DNA of 64,000 nt from an uncultured Deferribacteraceae bacterium (lineage in GTDB: Bacteria; Chrysiogenota; Deferribacteres; Deferribacterales; Mucispirillaceae): assembly GCA_947041165.1 (NCBI GenBank), contig CAMRCY010000001.1, positions 1 to 64,000 of the forward strand, read 5' to 3'. Both the position numbers and the translations under genes were made by a program. Every line of letters starts with the position of its first letter. The stretch's first letter is position 1. The notes below the pieces were generated by a model, which did no database searches, was not told the origin of the DNA, and saw nothing but the letters and a program-made list of their open reading frames with translations. Of this stretch, positions 63,804 to 64,000 are shown piece after piece.

Positions 63804-64000
63804 ATGAGTTTTATAAGAATTATATACAATACAGCTTTCTTTTTAACGATTATGATGTTAATCACGTCAATTTCTTTTAAAAGTGTTTACGCTCTTGATA
63901 ATAAAACAGAAAATATCACAGCAATAGATAATAATAGCTCAAAACTCGATAATAATAGCTCAAAATTAGATGATGATGAGATGGATGCTGTCTTAGATGA
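63804..64000 (+). CDS. Start of a secreted protein, cut by the window edge
   Basis: Open to the last base (65 complete codons). From ATG 63804 the N terminus is a signal peptide (MSFIRIIYNTAFFLTIMMLI, cleavage near VYA-LDNK). Then a doubled ALDNNSSKLD-like acidic segment follows. The frame is also open from ATG 63708, but that would bury the signal peptide behind 32 residues. Product unknown. Confidence 0.6.
   Translation, partial: MSFIRIIYNTAFFLTIMMLITSISFKSVYALDNKTENITAIDNNSSKLDNNSSKLDDDEMDAVLD

Overview
The window is AT-rich (roughly 30% G+C by eye) DNA from a Gram-negative bacterium. Lipobox lipoproteins, a two-membrane spanin pair and a Trb-type type IV secretion system (T4SS) all require an outer membrane. 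A class I hybrid-cluster protein paired with a dicluster ferredoxin points to an anaerobe or microaerophile. The species cannot be named from this sequence. A low-GC lineage such as Deferribacterota or Campylobacterota would fit, but this is inference. No rRNA, tRNA or CRISPR array was seen.

Bases 1-19200 hold a contractile phage-tail locus of Mu-like layout: a lysis cassette (amidase endolysin, nested spanins, holin candidate), a small winged-helix phage protein, then directly the tail module. That module has a tail terminator, sheath, tube, a tail-assembly chaperone with a lambda-type GGGAAAG -1 frameshift, tape measure, hub, spike, gp25-, gpJ- and gpI-like baseplate proteins, and four tandem tail-fibre genes with chaperones. 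No terminase, portal, protease or capsid gene lies between lysis and tail, where Mu-like phages carry them. The best reading is an R-type tailocin with a four-fibre repertoire. It is preceded by two simple-sequence repeats, (AACT)n and (TAATC)9.

Bases 19600-36000 hold an IncP/RP4-like mating-pair-formation system: a TraF-type pilin peptidase, then (minus strand) trbB-C-D-E-F-G-H-I-J-L, a VirB1/TrbN-like transglycosylase and a PKD-repeat lipoprotein. A divergent KorA-like repressor gene and a KorB/ParB-like gene sit beside trbB. Two strong promoters lie back to back in the trbB/korA gap. No relaxase, coupling protein or replication gene is in the window, so mobility is unproven. Bases 36200-39000 carry what may be cargo: two tandem copies and one broken copy of an unknown Asn/Ser-rich protein gene, plus a secreted protein.

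Bases 39700-50000 look chromosomal: hcp, its ferredoxin partner and a divergent Crp/Fnr regulator (nitrosative-stress detoxification), a zinc-ribbon-like protein, a HI0933-type flavoprotein, an ankyrin protein, panB-panC-panD and a divergent, split coaB-coaC. Together the last five encode the route from ketoisovalerate and aspartate towards phosphopantetheine, apart from steps encoded elsewhere.

Bases 50048-58953 are an 8.8-kb island bounded by 71-bp direct repeats. It carries a broken MATE transporter gene and a type I restriction-modification operon, hsdM-hsdS-(two paralogous two-TM proteins)-hsdR. The embedded membrane-protein pair is the most interesting uncharacterised element here. The right end has a large TPR-like lipoprotein, a frameshifted 2[4Fe-4S] ferredoxin gene and the start of a secreted protein whose promoter shares a motif with that of the TPR lipoprotein.
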